DNA of 64,000 bases from Pezizomycotina sp. ARF18 (lineage: Eukaryota > Ascomycota). The stretch spans positions 222,542 to 286,541 of the forward strand of contig AZLU01000030.1 in assembly GCA_002224055.1 (NCBI GenBank), written 5' to 3'. The position numbers were made by a program, and so were the translations under genes. Positions within the stretch are counted from its first letter, which is position 1. The number at the start of each line of letters is the position of its first letter. Shown here in pieces: positions 36,435 to 49,390 of the stretch. Below the pieces are notes generated by a model, which saw nothing but the letters and a program-made list of their open reading frames with translations, had not been told where the DNA came from and made no database searches.

Positions 36435-37993
36435 CAAAGGGATACCATGTTATCGACAGGATGTCTTTTGGCGTATAATTCGAGATGTACTAGATTAGAT
36501 AGAGTAGAAATAAAACCTGGTATTCCATTGCATTCGGACGTTGGCGCAAGTGAAAAATAGATTGTATGAGCTGTCAGAGTATTGGATTGTAGTACCATCA
36601 CCAGCTTATTTAGTTATGAGCTTTATCCTCCCTCCTGAGATATATCGTAGTTAGTTCGCCAGGAGATTATATCCTTACGGCGACGACCACAAGGCAGGGA
36701 TCTATCCTGTGCTTCTCCCTTCCTGACTACCACGCTATGAATGGTTCTAAATAATCTCGCGATTCAATATGAGGTCCTCGTCGACGCACCTTTTCTCTAG
36801 TAAGGAGAAAACTCTATGAGATGGGGTTCTCGCTGAGATAGCATCACACTACTATCATACTTTACGTAGCCTCTGTATTTTTCTTTTCATAATCTAAGGT
36901 GGAAAAAAATGAGATATATGGTCCTCTAGTTCTTTATATTACGGCTAAAGGGTATCTAAATATTTCTTAAAAGAGCTAAGAGAAGCTGAAAAACAAGTTT
37001 TAATGGATATTGTCCGGCTTCTTCTGCGTAATGCTATCTTGATACTTAACGCGAGTATATCTTTCTAACTTATATCCTTCTAACTGGCTAGCTCTCGCTT
37101 TTTATCTTAGAGAGCGGTACGCTTATTTCGTATATTATTAAGCTTCTTTTCCGCGTCTTAAAGTTTTGAATAGACCGTATTCTTTATATTAGTGAGTTCG
37201 TCTTGTTGCTTTTTTAAGTTCGATTACCCCCTCGCTAAGCTTTTCGAGATCTAAAGTGAGGCCGAACAACAGAAAAGGAAAAGAAATACCCGTTGCCGCC
37301 GATTCCATAATTTAAGTTACGATAGTAGCACAGCGGCGGTGAGAATTTGACACCTTGAGAGTCCTGAGAGGGAACTCAATATGCTAGGTGTAGTTCAATG
37401 ACCATTGGGTAGCAATATGCCACGTAAATGCTCCCGCTCTTTTATTCAAGTTTATCGATTAACTCTCAGCCTTTGATGAGGGAAGAAAGCGAGGGGTAAA
37501 ATTCGTGTTTTCCTATCGAGCATAATTGACTCCAGCTTTTTACGGTACTGTGGTTTTTTTAAGTTGTTGCTAGATATGCCCTTGGTGGTTCAAGGCGGAC
37601 GGGGTGACAATCCTAGGTTTACCAGGAGGGCCGAAAAGTAAGGATACCAAAAGACCCACTATGGAGGCGAAGCGCTTAAGCACTCTGAAAATCATAAGTA
37701 TGAATTGTCTGTTTTTTTCTCCGGTATTAATATTGATCTTTTTACAGTTATGTTGATTTTTTTTTTTTCCCGGGTTTTCGTCAAGTTTACAAATAGGGTA
37801 GGAAACGAAGAACGTAAGCTATAATGGAATGGAATTCTGCAGTAGGATCCTCGACTCTATCATAGGTCGTCAAGTCGAGCTGCCTTCTTTATGTTGTAAG
37901 GCGTGTCCCCCAATTTCTTGGTAATGGGAATATCAAAGCCGTCATAGAATTTACGGGAAAGCGGTAGGATTTATCATTTATCTGGTTGCTTAC

Positions 37994-38220
37994 GTCGTGC
38001 GAGTTACATTATCGTCTGGGGGGAGCTGATCGCTAGGCACTCCGTAGATTTGTCCAAAAGTTTGTATAGCACCATCGGTTTCCTTTAGAGCTTCCGGAAG
38101 GTTATGCGTGATGGCGCTGGTCGCGCTGCTGGTATCGAAGGAGAAACCGAACGTACCGTGGGGCGAGATATCGTGCGCTCTGTGCGTTTCAAGAGACACT
38201 ATATTTCGTTATCTCATCCA
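37994..38220 (-). other. Possible orphan exon of an unknown gene
   Basis: A minus-strand segment flanked by an acceptor-like TTGCAG (after a T-rich tract) and a donor-like GTAAGC. The frame between them reads, in part, GTFGFSFDTSSATSAIT and ETDGAIQTFGQIYGVPSDQL, which looks like an ordered protein segment and is GC-richer than its surroundings. A TAA lies near the 5' edge in this frame, so the true acceptor may be the ATATAG a little downstream. I cannot find neighbouring exons and do not recognise the family. Confidence 0.25.
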
Positions 38221-41200
38221 CTGCAATTTCTTTTTTTTTTTTTTCTTTTTATAGAAAATGGAATGCTACGTGGGGGGTCGTTTGGCCACGAGAACGGCCT
38301 AGAGCCGATCGGCCCACTTTATCGTTAACTCGACCTCCACCCCAGATAATAAAAGATATTCTATCGAATGCTTCTTTCTTCTCGTTCGTTCTCCAAGACA
38401 GTAGAAAAGTAAATAAGATACCACCTATCCCATCCATCGTCTGCTACGAGACTCAGATTATGAGAAGCCATTTATTAAGCGTAGCAGTATCTAAGTTCCT
38501 TAACGTCGGGGTGGAGTACGCCGCCAGACATCAAACAGCATCTCAAACTTTTCCAACTTCTAGCGATATCGGGTAATGGCGTCTAGCTCGTAGACTATAG
38601 CGTCACAAGAGGTACTTGATAGGATATATACCAGCTTCCGAGGGCATTCACAAGGTTTCAACTTCTATCTGTAGTAACTCTTCGCGCGTTGATTACTTTC
38701 GTCTTTATGTTGAATACGGCCCTCTGTGGCCGCTCCCGAACTTGATCTCCATCTGAAAGTTCAATAAAGCCAGGAACCAGAACATTATCCATATATGCCG
38801 GTTACATTCGACGCCAAACCCTATCGGATGGCCGCGATCCTCGACACCTTTTTTTGTACCCCTGCCATCAACCCAAAAAAAAAAAAAAAAAAAAAAAAAA
38901 CAGCCTTTATGTGCGAAAATAAGAACCGCGCGCTCCATGAAAGCCAAAACCAATATGAAGTTGATGTATGGCCTGTATTCAAAGGATAAAACCCCCATTC
39001 TACGATTCTACCACTTATCGACTGAGCACAGTTGGCAATCTCCCTTCAATTTATCGATTGATGATCGTACCAGATAGGTCTGTACAAAGCGGCTTGCTTT
39101 TTGTGTCAATATATATATGTCCCATTTCATTGTGAGAATCGGAATCTAGATGATTATATAACAAGTCTCCCGCCGGATTGGTTTATCGTTATCGGATAGA
39201 GCTGATAATATAGCCTTTTTCGTCGGAGTTTAGTAGTGCTATGTTGCGGTTGAGAATGAATGGATAATAATTATTGTATATTTGTTTGCTTGCGAGAATA
39301 AACGCGAAGTCTCGTTTTTTCTTTCTTTCTTTTCTGTCTTTTCTTTATAAGTTGATGCGAAAGTACTGTAGTCGAATCGTTCAAACTCCATCTATTTCAA
39401 AAAGACGAGCCGCTTTCTTATGGCTCCTGGCCGTTCTTCTTTTTCATTTTTGTAAATTCTTCAGTAACTGATATATTAAACCAGTCGTGAAATTCTACCC
39501 GGAGGCAAATAGAAAACTATCGATGTCGCCGATTATCTTATTGTCATGGTTTCATTATTGCTTGAGAAAGAACGGCGGATGCCCCGTGACACGGATACCA
39601 AGATGCTGTATCCGAGCGCCAGGTTGTCCACGGCGTACTTGGACTTTTCTACGTAGCGCGAGTCCTATTTCTCATCTAACATCGCACCGGCCGCAGGACG
39701 AGATGAGACACCGTGTAGGCGATGTATCAAGCTTCGTCCGTGTATCTCGCGTACTACACTCGAAGAAAACTATGCTTGCTCGTCCGCCCTCTCCTCGCAT
39801 CCAACTCTTTTCTCTAAAAAAATACAAAGTCGTATGTTTAAGCGCCTACTTCCTCGAGAAACGCAGTCAGACCTAATCAATTTACTGTATCACTTTCCGT
39901 TTCCTCGTTTGTAAAAAGATGTTTTATGATCAAGTCCGATCGCTCTTCTTCCTTCCTTCACAACTGGAAAAAAAAGAAATCTCAACAGAAACAAACCCTA
40001 TAATTCTCGAAAAAAAAAAAAAAAAAAAAAAAAATTCTCTTCCCAGAATATTTTAGATTTTATACGGAATCCATCTACAGAGCATAGTATTATGCAAAGT
40101 TCCGCGATGCCCTTTTTGCGATTAAAAGTCGCGAGAATATCATATAGCATCTCACAAAAAAATCTCACACTCTTACGATGATATCCGTTTGGGAGTTTGT
40201 TCATACCCGTAGACTGTATCGCCCGAGAACGTATCCTGATGGAGGGAAAAAAATACTATACTTCCCTTCAAAGCGTGCCACAGGAATCAAGTGCCCTATG
40301 CGAGCTGGCGTTACCTTCGAGTGTTGGTTACTTTTGTGTCTACGTCGCCCGCAATAGCTATCGCCCCTTGGTGTCATCGCCATCAGGCCGGCGAGGTTAA
40401 GAAAAAAAATACCTCATCGGTCGTTTCTTCGTAGTTTATTTACGACGTCAAAAAAAAAAAAAAAAAAAAAAACTATCAAACATCGTCGATTCTGCCATCG
40501 CAAATTCCATGGACTCCACTTTTCGTTTATGAAAATATGCGCCACCACAAGTAAAATGTAGTTTGCTATGAAAAGTTCTTGCAAAAAATTATCGCTTCGT
40601 CTCGAAAGTTAAACCGCTATGAAACAAGCCGATGTACATACAGCCGATGTCCGTATCAAAGGAGAAAGAATTCTCGCTCTGCGATTTTTACTTATCATCT
40701 CTACGCACCATCCCTCATCCTATATCTCGTAAACCCCGCCACTGAAGGTATAACGAAGCGGCTTACGTTTACTTATCATTCTACAAGATTACATGTTCTG
40801 CGTATTAAAAGAATCCAGCTCCTCAAGAATTATATAAAACTCTAGAGCAGTCGATGGGTATCATATTAACTTTGTTCGTCACTAAGATAGAATTTGATTA
40901 AAAAAAAAAAGGCTTTCCCGTCGAACTCTAGTCGTTTTTAACTCGGCGCCGTCGAGCTTATAGTTCCCATTCATGCAAAAAATTTAGTTGAGTTAGTGAG
41001 AAAAAGAACTGGTAATAATTTCGAAATGTTTGTTTGCTAAATTTAAAGGCGGAGAAGGAAAAAAAAAAAAAAAAAAAAAAAAAGAAAGATAGAAAAAGCG
41101 TTTACAACAAACATTATCAAAAGCAACGAATTACCCCGACCCTATCCTTATTCCATCTTACGACGGCCAGAACCCATCCAGCATTTCCCAAATGATTCTA

Positions 41201-41859
41201 ATCACTTGCAGCCCGTCAAAGGGTAACTTTTTTTTTTTTTTTCCTTTTCGTAGAGATATAATTATATAATTTTCCTTTTCTCAATTAACAAGATCTACAA
41301 AGTCGGTAATATAATAATAATAAAAAAAAAGAGAGAAAATGAAATAGTAATAAATGCTCCAGAGGCAAGTAAAAACAACTGAAGTCAACGTAAAAGTAAA
41401 AGGTAACATCCGGGAGGGTTGTCCTCATAAACAACTTGAAACACAAAAATAAAGGAAGGACGGTTATAACGTTAAGTATCAAGTAGAAAAGTAGTTAAGT
41501 GAGGTAGCTATTTAGTAGTATAAGTAATGTAAAAAGAATTACATGAAAACTAATTTCTTTTTGTTGTAACATGAGTAGAACGAAGAAAACACAACGCCAA
41601 AGTTCATGGATGTAAAAAGTGGTTTTTGTGCAAGTAGCAGGAAGGAAGGAAGGAAAGGAATGAGAGGACATTTATTTAAGTTTCTCATGAGGGATTTTTT
41701 GTGTCCCATAAAAAGAGTCATATTGTGGTATATTCATAAATAAGAAAAAACGAATAATAAGTGGTTCATCTTTCGTTAATAAGAAAAGTAAAAGGAAAGG
41801 AAGGATGCCAAAAGAACAAGATACAAAAGGAAAGTACAATAAACTCGCTGCTTTTATTT
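38221..41859. other. Intergenic region rich in poly(A) tracts
   Basis: No supported gene. A tracts of 23 to 26 nt occur at 38875-38900, 40010-40034, 40450-40472 and 41059-41083. A GC-richer patch at 39560-39850 has open frames on both strands (the minus frame reads RYVEKSKYAVDNLALGYSI) but nothing identifiable. The last ~500 bases are AT-rich with short tandem AAG/GGAA runs and are probably the 3' region of the Hsp70 gene. Confidence 0.55.
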
Positions 41860-44800
41860 TTAACGGAACTTGGCAGAGCAGCGACCCATGACTTCTCCCT
41901 GGCACACCAGCTCGGCGTTGAACTCGGAACCGTCGAGGGTGAGGTAAATGTCGAAGTACACCCTGTAGAACGTCCCCTGCGGCGTGTCCATCCTTTCGAA
42001 GTCCTTCTCGAGGTTCTTCCGGCTGAGGTCGGATGTGAGCGTGACGACTTCCTTGATGCCTGCAGTGAGAGTAAAGAATATTAGTCAACTTGCAACCGAA
42101 GAAAAAGGCGGAAGGTAAGGTATATGTTTGTATACGTACGTGAATCCTTCGTGTATTCCGGGCAGACGTCGTCGTCGCAAGCGTACAGGATATCCTCGTA
42201 CATGAGCGTGGCTCCCGGAGCGACCTGCCTGAAGAACGAAACCTTGACGGTTCGCCGATCTTGACGCGCTGGCCCTTGGTGACGAAGATCTGCCGGGTGT
42301 ACTTGCCAGCGGTCCTTGCCGTCCAAGCTGGGGACGCGGTAGGCCTCGGGGTGGTGGCCTTCCTTGAACGGCTGGAGGGTAGCCATGAGGTAGTGGCGAC
42401 GTGCGACACGGGAGGTGACGACGCGTTCGGTGATACCTGCCGTGACGGCACCCTTGACGATGGCGGCGACGGAGTCCATGGGGCGCACGACCTTGTTCTG
42501 GAACTGGGGCGGGACGTGGAGCTTGATCTGCTGGAAGAGGTATTCCGAGGCACCGAAACCACCGACGACGAGGACGTTCTACGAAAACAAAAATGTTAGA
42601 AAATTTTCAGCATAGAAACATATGAGAAGAGAGGATATTTACCTGTAGCTGCCTGTTCTGGGCCTGGATAGCGATAATCTGGTTCCGCACGAGTTCCAAT
42701 ATTCTGTTGACGACGGGCTCGAAGCACTGTAATATCTCCTCGTTGGTGAAGGTCATGTAACCTTCCTCGATGCCAGCCTCGGGGAACTCGGCCTCGATAC
42801 CGACGTCGACGGCCCACTTCTGGCCGGAGTTGCGGAAGTCGGCCTTGATGCGGTTCTCAAAGTCCATGATACACTTAGCGTAAACTTTACCAGCGGTCTG
42901 GAGCCATCGGGCAGCTTCATTTTCCTTATCTTGGCGCGGAGGATGTTCGAAAAGTTTCTGTTCAGGGCGGTCGAACCGCAGGAGTCACCGGAACCGGCCG
43001 TGCACTCCGCTACCGCGAAGGGGACTTCCTCCTCGACTTCGTAGGCGATAAGATCGACGGTACACCACCAATCGACGATGAGGACGGCGTCGTGGATCTT
43101 TAGGTTCAGCAGGCCGGTCTTGGAGCAGAACATGGCGGCGGCTTCGGGTTCTGTGATGAGGGTAAGGCGGTTGTCGTTGGCGTCCCTGAGGAAACAGCCT
43201 GGATGCGGCCTGGCGGGTGGCAGCTTTACCGGCATCGTTCCAATGGCGGGGACGGTCAGGAAGTACCGGATGTTGCGCTCCTCACGGTTGAAGACCTCAC
43301 CGAGGGTCTTTTGCAGCTGTTGCCGCATTGCCTGGCGGAGCTTGAACAGGTAGTCGGCGGCGACATCGATTTCCGACTTGCCGGGGAAGCGGTGGAAGGT
43401 TGATTGGTCGATGTAGGTGTACCCGAAAGCATCAGCTGCAGCTTGAACCATTCAACCTGTACGAACAATATTAATATAATTTTCTTCCACGTCACAAGAT
43501 CCAGCAAAAGCTCGCGAAATTTACCTTTGTACGCCTTGCTTGGGATAACGTGGGGGCCAGGCATCTGCGATATCGCAACCCCAACCGACGACCTTTTGAT
43601 ATTGGTCGTAGTACAGGACGGTCGGGATCTATGCAAGACACATCGTTAGCGAAGATGCCGCACGAAAATTAAAAAATAGCGAGATAAGGGCTAGATAAAA
43701 AAAAAAAAAAAAAAAAAAAAAACCTACTTTTTGTCTTGTCACGTTTCCAGCACCTGGCCATTCTGTGATGATGTCTTCTTTAGCTTCTTGGTCGGTCGCA
43801 AAGGCAAAAGCTACGCAGAAAATGTTGTTCCCTAATATTATCGAAAAAGGTTTCCGTGTTAGTTTACACTGATCACAGGTGCAATAGGTGTCAAAATTCG
43901 TGTCCGCGGGCTGCTGGTGCAATATTACAAAATAAAAAATTTTGTTTGGTGCGGCTGACAGAAGTGGGGTATTTGGAAGAAGTAAGAGAGGCAAGGCTAG
44001 AAATCAAAAAGGAGCAATTACGGGACAGATGGCAATAAAGGAAACATAAATCAAAGAAAGGGTAAATCCAGTGGCAAATATCATGATGAACGGATGATAA
44101 AACAAAGATATCTTGATAGTAATATCGTGAAAGGTGTCTTAAAGCTTGGGAGGCTGTGCTCGGAAGCACGTAAGCTGAGCTTCAGAGACTTTGCTCGCGT
44201 CCAAAATTGATAATAGGAGCCGAGAAGCCAAAAAAAAAAAAAAAAAAAGATTTCACGTGAAATGAGGGGTCTATCAAAGTAAAATTCTTGGTAAAAAACG
44301 TGTCGACTTACGAAATCTATTCCAACAATGAGCTGAGCTTTGCTCCTGCCGGACCCTTCAACCTCAGCAGCGTTACCTCCCGCTGAGGGGGTCCCTGTGC
44401 GTAACCGCCGGTCCAGGAGGGTACCTAGCTCCCGGCGGTGGGTGGCGTACAGCTGCTGGCCTCCCGGGTGCTGCATCCCGGTCCCGCAATCTGCTGAGGA
44501 GGTGGGGCACCGTAATTCGGATGCTGCGTGTTTATCGGCGGGGGCCGCCGTACTGCTGCTGCTGCTGACCGTAAGGGTGGTTCGGGGGAGGCATGGGTGA
44601 AGAAGATCTGTTGTTCGGAGGAGAGGGTCCCGCTAGAGAGTTGTTGGGGTTGCTTCCGGGTCCCGGAGAGTGCTGGGAGTTCGGAGGAGGAGACTGCTGC
44701 CGCCTCCCGGTCCTGTCGGGTAGGGCGGCCCTTGCGGGTTCGGGGAGGTGTACGAGGGGGGGCGGCCTAGCTGCTGGCCTTGCTGAGGTGGTGGGGTAGG

Positions 44801-44964
44801 TTGCGAACCGGGTCCGGAGTTTGAAGAGGACTGCTGCTGCTGCGTTAAGCCCGGTAGGGATGCCTGCGATGACGATGCTGAGCCGGTGTGAGGAGGTCTT
44901 GTTGAGACGGTTTTCTGGAGAATCCCAACTTCTTAAGTCGCGCGCCGACTGCGTTGACGTCCAT
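41860..44964 (-). CDS. Hsp70-family protein, HSPA12 type, with Q/P/G-rich N-terminus; six exons, frameshifted
   Basis: An actin-fold ATPase of the divergent Hsp70/HSPA12 group, probably cytosolic, about 770 residues. ATG 44964 opens MDVNAVGARLKKLGF, followed by some 180 residues rich in Q, P, G, S and N (runs such as QQQQQYGGPPP and GSQPTPPPQQGQQLG), a prion-like low-complexity region. Exon 1 ends with QLIVGIDF, the start of phosphate loop 1. Exons: 44312-44964, 43728-43831, 43525-43628, 42643-43456, 42140-42578 and 41860-42059. Introns: 480, 99, 68, 64 and 80 nt, all GT-AG; intron 2 holds a CGCTAAC branch and a 26-A run. Landmarks are EWPGAGNVTRQK, VGWGCDIADA, EWFKLQLMLS, FLTVPAIG, ITEPEAAAMFC (phosphate-2/connect region), VLIVDWWCTVDL and NVLVVGGFGASEYL (adenosine loop). 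The C-terminus ends CSAKFR before TAA 41860-41862. Frameshifts lie near 44870, 44730, 44500, 43818 (a G missing from the GG run expected in FSGVAF), 43430 and 42900. Confidence 0.85.
43697..43722. repeat. Poly(A) tract, 26 nt, inside an intron
   Basis: Lies just after the donor site of intron 2 of the Hsp70-like gene, where it reads as poly(T) on the coding strand. Confidence 0.9.
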
Positions 44965-44977
44965 TACTTTTCTTTAT

Positions 44978-45066
44978 TAGAAAAAGAAGAAGAAAGAAAA
45001 GAAAAAGAAGAAAAAAGAGAAGAGAAGGGAGAAGAAGAAGGGGGGGGGGAAGGGAAAGGAGAGGTA
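44978..45066 (-). promoter_or_regulatory. Pyrimidine-rich leader upstream of the Hsp70-like start
   Basis: On the coding (minus) strand this is an almost pure CT tract ending about 15 nt before ATG 44964, a common feature of strong filamentous-fungal promoters near the transcription start. I looked for paired GAA/TTC heat-shock elements upstream (45070-45600) and saw no convincing array. Confidence 0.5.
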
Positions 45067-45665
45067 GTGTGGGACGGGCTGTGGACTTGCTTATAAAAAA
45101 AAAAAAAAAAGGAAAAAAAAAAAAAAAAAAACTGATTTAGACTAAAGAGTAATAATACAACAACTACTTCTTACTTCTTTGCTTGTGTGTGGGGGAGTCT
45201 AAAAAAAAAAGATTGTAAAAATGAAATAAATAAAATATTTATTTTTTTATTTTTATCTTCCTCGCTGGTGGTTGCTTGACAAAGCGAGGGTCTAAAAATT
45301 TAAGACCTTTTTTTCTTATTGTTACCCTGGTAAGCGGCGAGACAGACTCCAAAAAAAAAAAAAAAAAAAAAGGATTTAAAAAACAGAAAACAGCTGCAAA
45401 AGGATCCTGGACTGTTGACAGTTTCCAATCAGTTCCTAAACGCCACTAGGGAGCAATGATTTGGAAAACATACATAAGCGTGTATAACAAAAAGGAGGGG
45501 GTCTAGAAAAGTTATTCTTTCAGATCCTGAGAGAGTAAAAAGGGTCCAACTGACTCGTGAAGGTGCAAAAGCAAGAAAGCAGGCTAAAAGGAATGGAAGG
45601 GGGAAAAAGGGCGTAAAATGTCTTAACAAGAAAAAGATGGAGAGATAAAGAACAAGCGTCCAACC

Positions 45666-45694
<29 letters not shown>
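45666..45694. repeat. Poly(A) tract, 29 nt
   Basis: Uninterrupted A run, among the longest in the window. Confidence 0.9.
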
Positions 45695-45698
<4 letters not shown>

Positions 45699-48600
45699 CG
45701 ACAAAGCAACGGAGAGTCGGTATTACCAAAAGCTAAAGAACAGGCTGACCAACTAGACTTACAGGTAGACAAGATGCAGCAAAAAAGAAAGGCCCTTTTT
45801 GCTTTTGCTTTTGCTTTCTGACAGCGAAAAGGAGAACGATAGAGAAGAAAAGGCGACAAGAGAAAAAAAAAGAAAGAAAAGAAAAGAAAAGCGGGAAAGG
45901 AAAAAGAGGGGTAAGTAATTGCTAGATTTGATGAGATGGATGGGGGGGGGGGGGAGAAAGTGTGAAATAAGTTTTCCTGGGCGTCTGCTGTTGTTACTAC
46001 GGCTCCAGGCGGTCTTCGTCCTCGGGAGATACAAAGCTACCTAGCTAGGTAAGAAGCAAAAAATGGCGCTATTTTTTTTTTTGTGCGTTCGGAGTTGCTA
46101 CCGCCCGATAGGAGATAGATAAGTTAAAATAAACAATAAGGACAAGAGCAATTGCAGCTTAATCGTATGTATGTATTCTCGCTTGCCAGTACTAACTTGC
46201 TGCTGTCAGCGTGTGAAAATAAGGCTGAGCTCTGCTCCCTTTTCCGGTTCTGTCGGCGTTTTTGGTGCTGAGGTAAGATACCCTCCTGTTTAGGTGCTAG
46301 CTAAGCGATAGCTAATTTGTATTATTATATTATATTCCAATGCACAATGGCTTAGCTGTCTTGGGTAGTTGGTAGTTTTCCCCACCCTTTTTTCCCTTAC
46401 TGACGACGGGAAGACAAAAAAAAAGAAGAATTTTATTGCAAATCAGCATGTGTACTGTAGTCCAGCAAAGGCAAAAAAGAAACGTGATTGAAGAAATGAA
46501 AAGACAAAGGGACTTTTGAATGCGCCGAAAAGCGCCTTAAGAGAATGCCTTGTAAGCTGCCGCTAGGCTGCATTTTGGCAAGGGAGGAAGGGTTGGAGAT
46601 ATATAATCACGCTGGTGCAGTACCTGCCCCTGCAAACGATATAGCCTTTATATTCCTTTCCCAAGCTTTTCCCGGGTTTGCTTGCGTACCTTGGAATCGG
46701 CGGGACCAGATTTAAATCCAACCAAGCCGTGTCAGTTGACGTTTTTTTTTGCTGGCCCTTTGTGGCGTTGAGCGAAGATTGCGTATGTTATCGCGTTGCC
46801 GCTGCTGTTGATAGGAAAAGATGTCGGTGAATTGGGTATCGTTCGCGTCCTGTGTCTTGGTCTCAGCACAAAAAACCTCGAGAAAGTAGTGGGATCGCAG
46901 TGGCTTTATTGCTCCTTGCTGTTACCTTCCTATTCGTTCTGTCCGGCGCGATTGTGGTAATGATGTGTTTTACGCGTGGTGGAATATCATCGATGTCGTC
47001 AAAAGAGGCAGAGATGATGATCGCGATAGCTGAATTGAGGGAAAAAGGAAATAAAATAAATAAGTATTTGACAGAAGGCCAAAGCACTAAAAAAAAGTTA
47101 TTTTTATTTCACTAATTATTTTTTTCCGTCGCTCAAGTGGGAAATATATATGAAATAAAATAGCAATATTATTATTATTATTATTATATTATTATTTCTA
47201 CTCTCGGGATCACCAAGAAACGAAGTTGGACCCGACTTTTTGGCTAAAAAAAATCTCCAAGCAGTTTTGGTCCGAACGTGCGCAAAAGAATTATTGGTTC
47301 AGATTTCGTGGCGAGTGCTTCCTCGCTTCCGCAAGGCCCCACGCCTTTTCGTGGGCAAAATAATATCCAGCAGTGGAGAGAATAAGGCATGGCCGCCAAT
47401 AAGAAATCTCACGCTCATGAAAAGGGTGAGTTACTATAATTTTGTGGTAATGTTACATCGAGGGCATGCCAAAAAAAAAAAAAAAAACCACTTTTTGTCG
47501 CTTTTCATGCATGGACCGAGCTCGAGATCCAGAAGAATTTCTCAGCCTTGACAAAGAAAAGAATATCTTCGGATCGTAGGGTCCTAGACTATCTTCAGAT
47601 AAAAATCATGTTCATTCAAACGTAAGGTTTTTTCTTTCGATATTTTGTTTTAAAAAAAAATTTATCAAATCTATTTTCTACCTCGAACATTTATATATTG
47701 TTTACTCTAGAACCAATGCGTCTTTTTTTGGTATATCCGCCCCGTAGGCAAGCAAGTTGATTTTGCTCTTAGTTTTCTCCTCATTAGAGAATGGGTGCGA
47801 TGGCCCCATTCATGCTATGAGAAAAGAAAAAAAAAAAATCCCCGGCGTCTCCGAGGCAGCCCTACACAATTCAAATAGACACATCCTACCTCATGAAATC
47901 TCTCAAGCTAAAACCCGTTTGCATCAGACAAACGATGCATGGACGATCTCAGTCGAAGACTTCGGCGGTAGGGCTGAAGTTCAAAGACCGGCAGGGCGAG
48001 CAGACACCATGTATTTCAACCCCTGCGCGACAGGGCAATATCCACCAGCAAAACCATCCATAAGGTTCATACGCGAGGGCGCACGTCCCCGTGCCTAGGC
48101 AATTGGAGCAAATATAAGGTCACCCGACCGTAATCACCCCGCAGTAGACAAGTTCCCTATCAAAACATCTAAACATTCGTGTTAGCCATTTGCATTTTAG
48201 CAAAAACATAACAAAAACAACGGACTTTCAAACATAAATATATGCTATATAAATATATGTAGGGAGTCAAAAGGGATCTTGCAGAGTAGAAAGCAAACTA
48301 AATCTGTTCGACGAAACAAGACGTCCCACCGTATCCCGCATCCCCAAGCAGTCGGTCTGAGGTTTACGTGATTGACTAAGACTGTGGCAATAGCGAGGGT
48401 AATCTACCTCCACACCAGGAACCTTGTACAGCTTATGCGTAGAAAACTGAAAGGGCAGATATTTGGAGGGTTTTTTTTTTTTTTTTCTGCTAGATGCAGA
48501 GTATAAGAGAGAAGAAGGGAAGAAATGAAGAGAAAATGTAAAGAGTGAGGGAAACTCACGATTATAAGATATCAGACGAAGAGGTTTGTCGAATTATATA

Positions 48601-49338
48601 TTATATCTACAAACGTATCTGTAAACCGGACTTCTGGTCAGCATTTGAGTTCGATTGACGGCGCAGAGGCTTTCGTAAATCGAGAATCCGAGAGATGTAA
48701 AGTTTATTTCAGATAATACATGCTATTGGCAATAAAGCCATTTTGTTTTTATCCCCATGATGTATTCGGGAAACATAAGAGATTGCTCATCATTTTGAAA
48801 AAGGCCGCGATAGAGGGATAATGAGGCAATTGACTGCAGCGATATGAAAAAGTTTGGAAGATGCAAATACATACCTCGAGATCAATCAATTCAAGGCATT
48901 TTGCAGAATTGACTGCCATTGAGATACAGTCGCTGATTGTTGATGAGAGGTGGATATAATTGAGGAGTAAAGTTTTTGTTGGAAGGAAAAAAGTTTTTCT
49001 CGATTTTTATATCGTGTGAAAAAAAAAAATTTAGGGCCCGTTTTTTTTTACGGTTTAGGAAATGGTCTTTCCTGATTCGGGTTTAGTTTTTTCCGGCCCA
49101 ATTTAAAACCCTAAGAAATCCAAGCACGGCTAATCTTCCTTATTTTATAATAATAGAGGCTTTTCCTAAGTACTTTTTATACCTTTAATTGCAATAAAAA
49201 GGTTACTAATAGGCGACAACGCATAATATTACCTATTTCAGGTATAGCCATCGTTAGTAGCAACGGTCATTAAATAACGAGTAGTTACCATTTTAGTACA
49301 TCAACATCCGGTGCTGCTGCCATCATCGCTTATTAACC

Positions 49339-49390
49339 ACCATCATATCGTGATGATATAGATTACCATCATACCGTGATAATACAGACC
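49339..49390. repeat. Two-copy 26-bp tandem repeat
   Basis: Copies at 49339-49364 and 49365-49390 both start ACCATCATA and share a CGTGAT core; they differ at about four positions. A third, partial copy seems to follow. Confidence 0.6.

Larger units (their letters stand above)
32457..37993. other. Long intergenic region, no gene supported
   Basis: About 5.5 kb. The first 250 bases are the likely promoter of the dehydrogenase and include a 26-A tract at 32689-32714. The rest has short random-looking frames; the longest (minus, 34316-34702) shows no recognisable motif. A 25-T tract lies at 36410-36434 and T-rich runs near 35202-35225. Repeated TTAGTTAG occurs near 32781. Confidence 0.6.

Noticed and set aside
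42261-43403. Plus-strand open frames across the Hsp70-like gene
   Set aside because: They are shadows of the minus-strand coding exons, which carry recognisable Hsp70 motifs and splice sites.
46852-47115. Frame with a strong hydrophobic helix (VALLLLAVTFLFVLSGAIVV)
   Set aside because: It has no in-frame ATG before the helix (a stop lies upstream and the frame opens at GTG), no homologue is recalled and no intron rescue is visible.
47757-48098. 113-codon frame on the plus strand
   Set aside because: It opens at a TTG, crosses an A tract, and the sequence does not look like an ordered protein.
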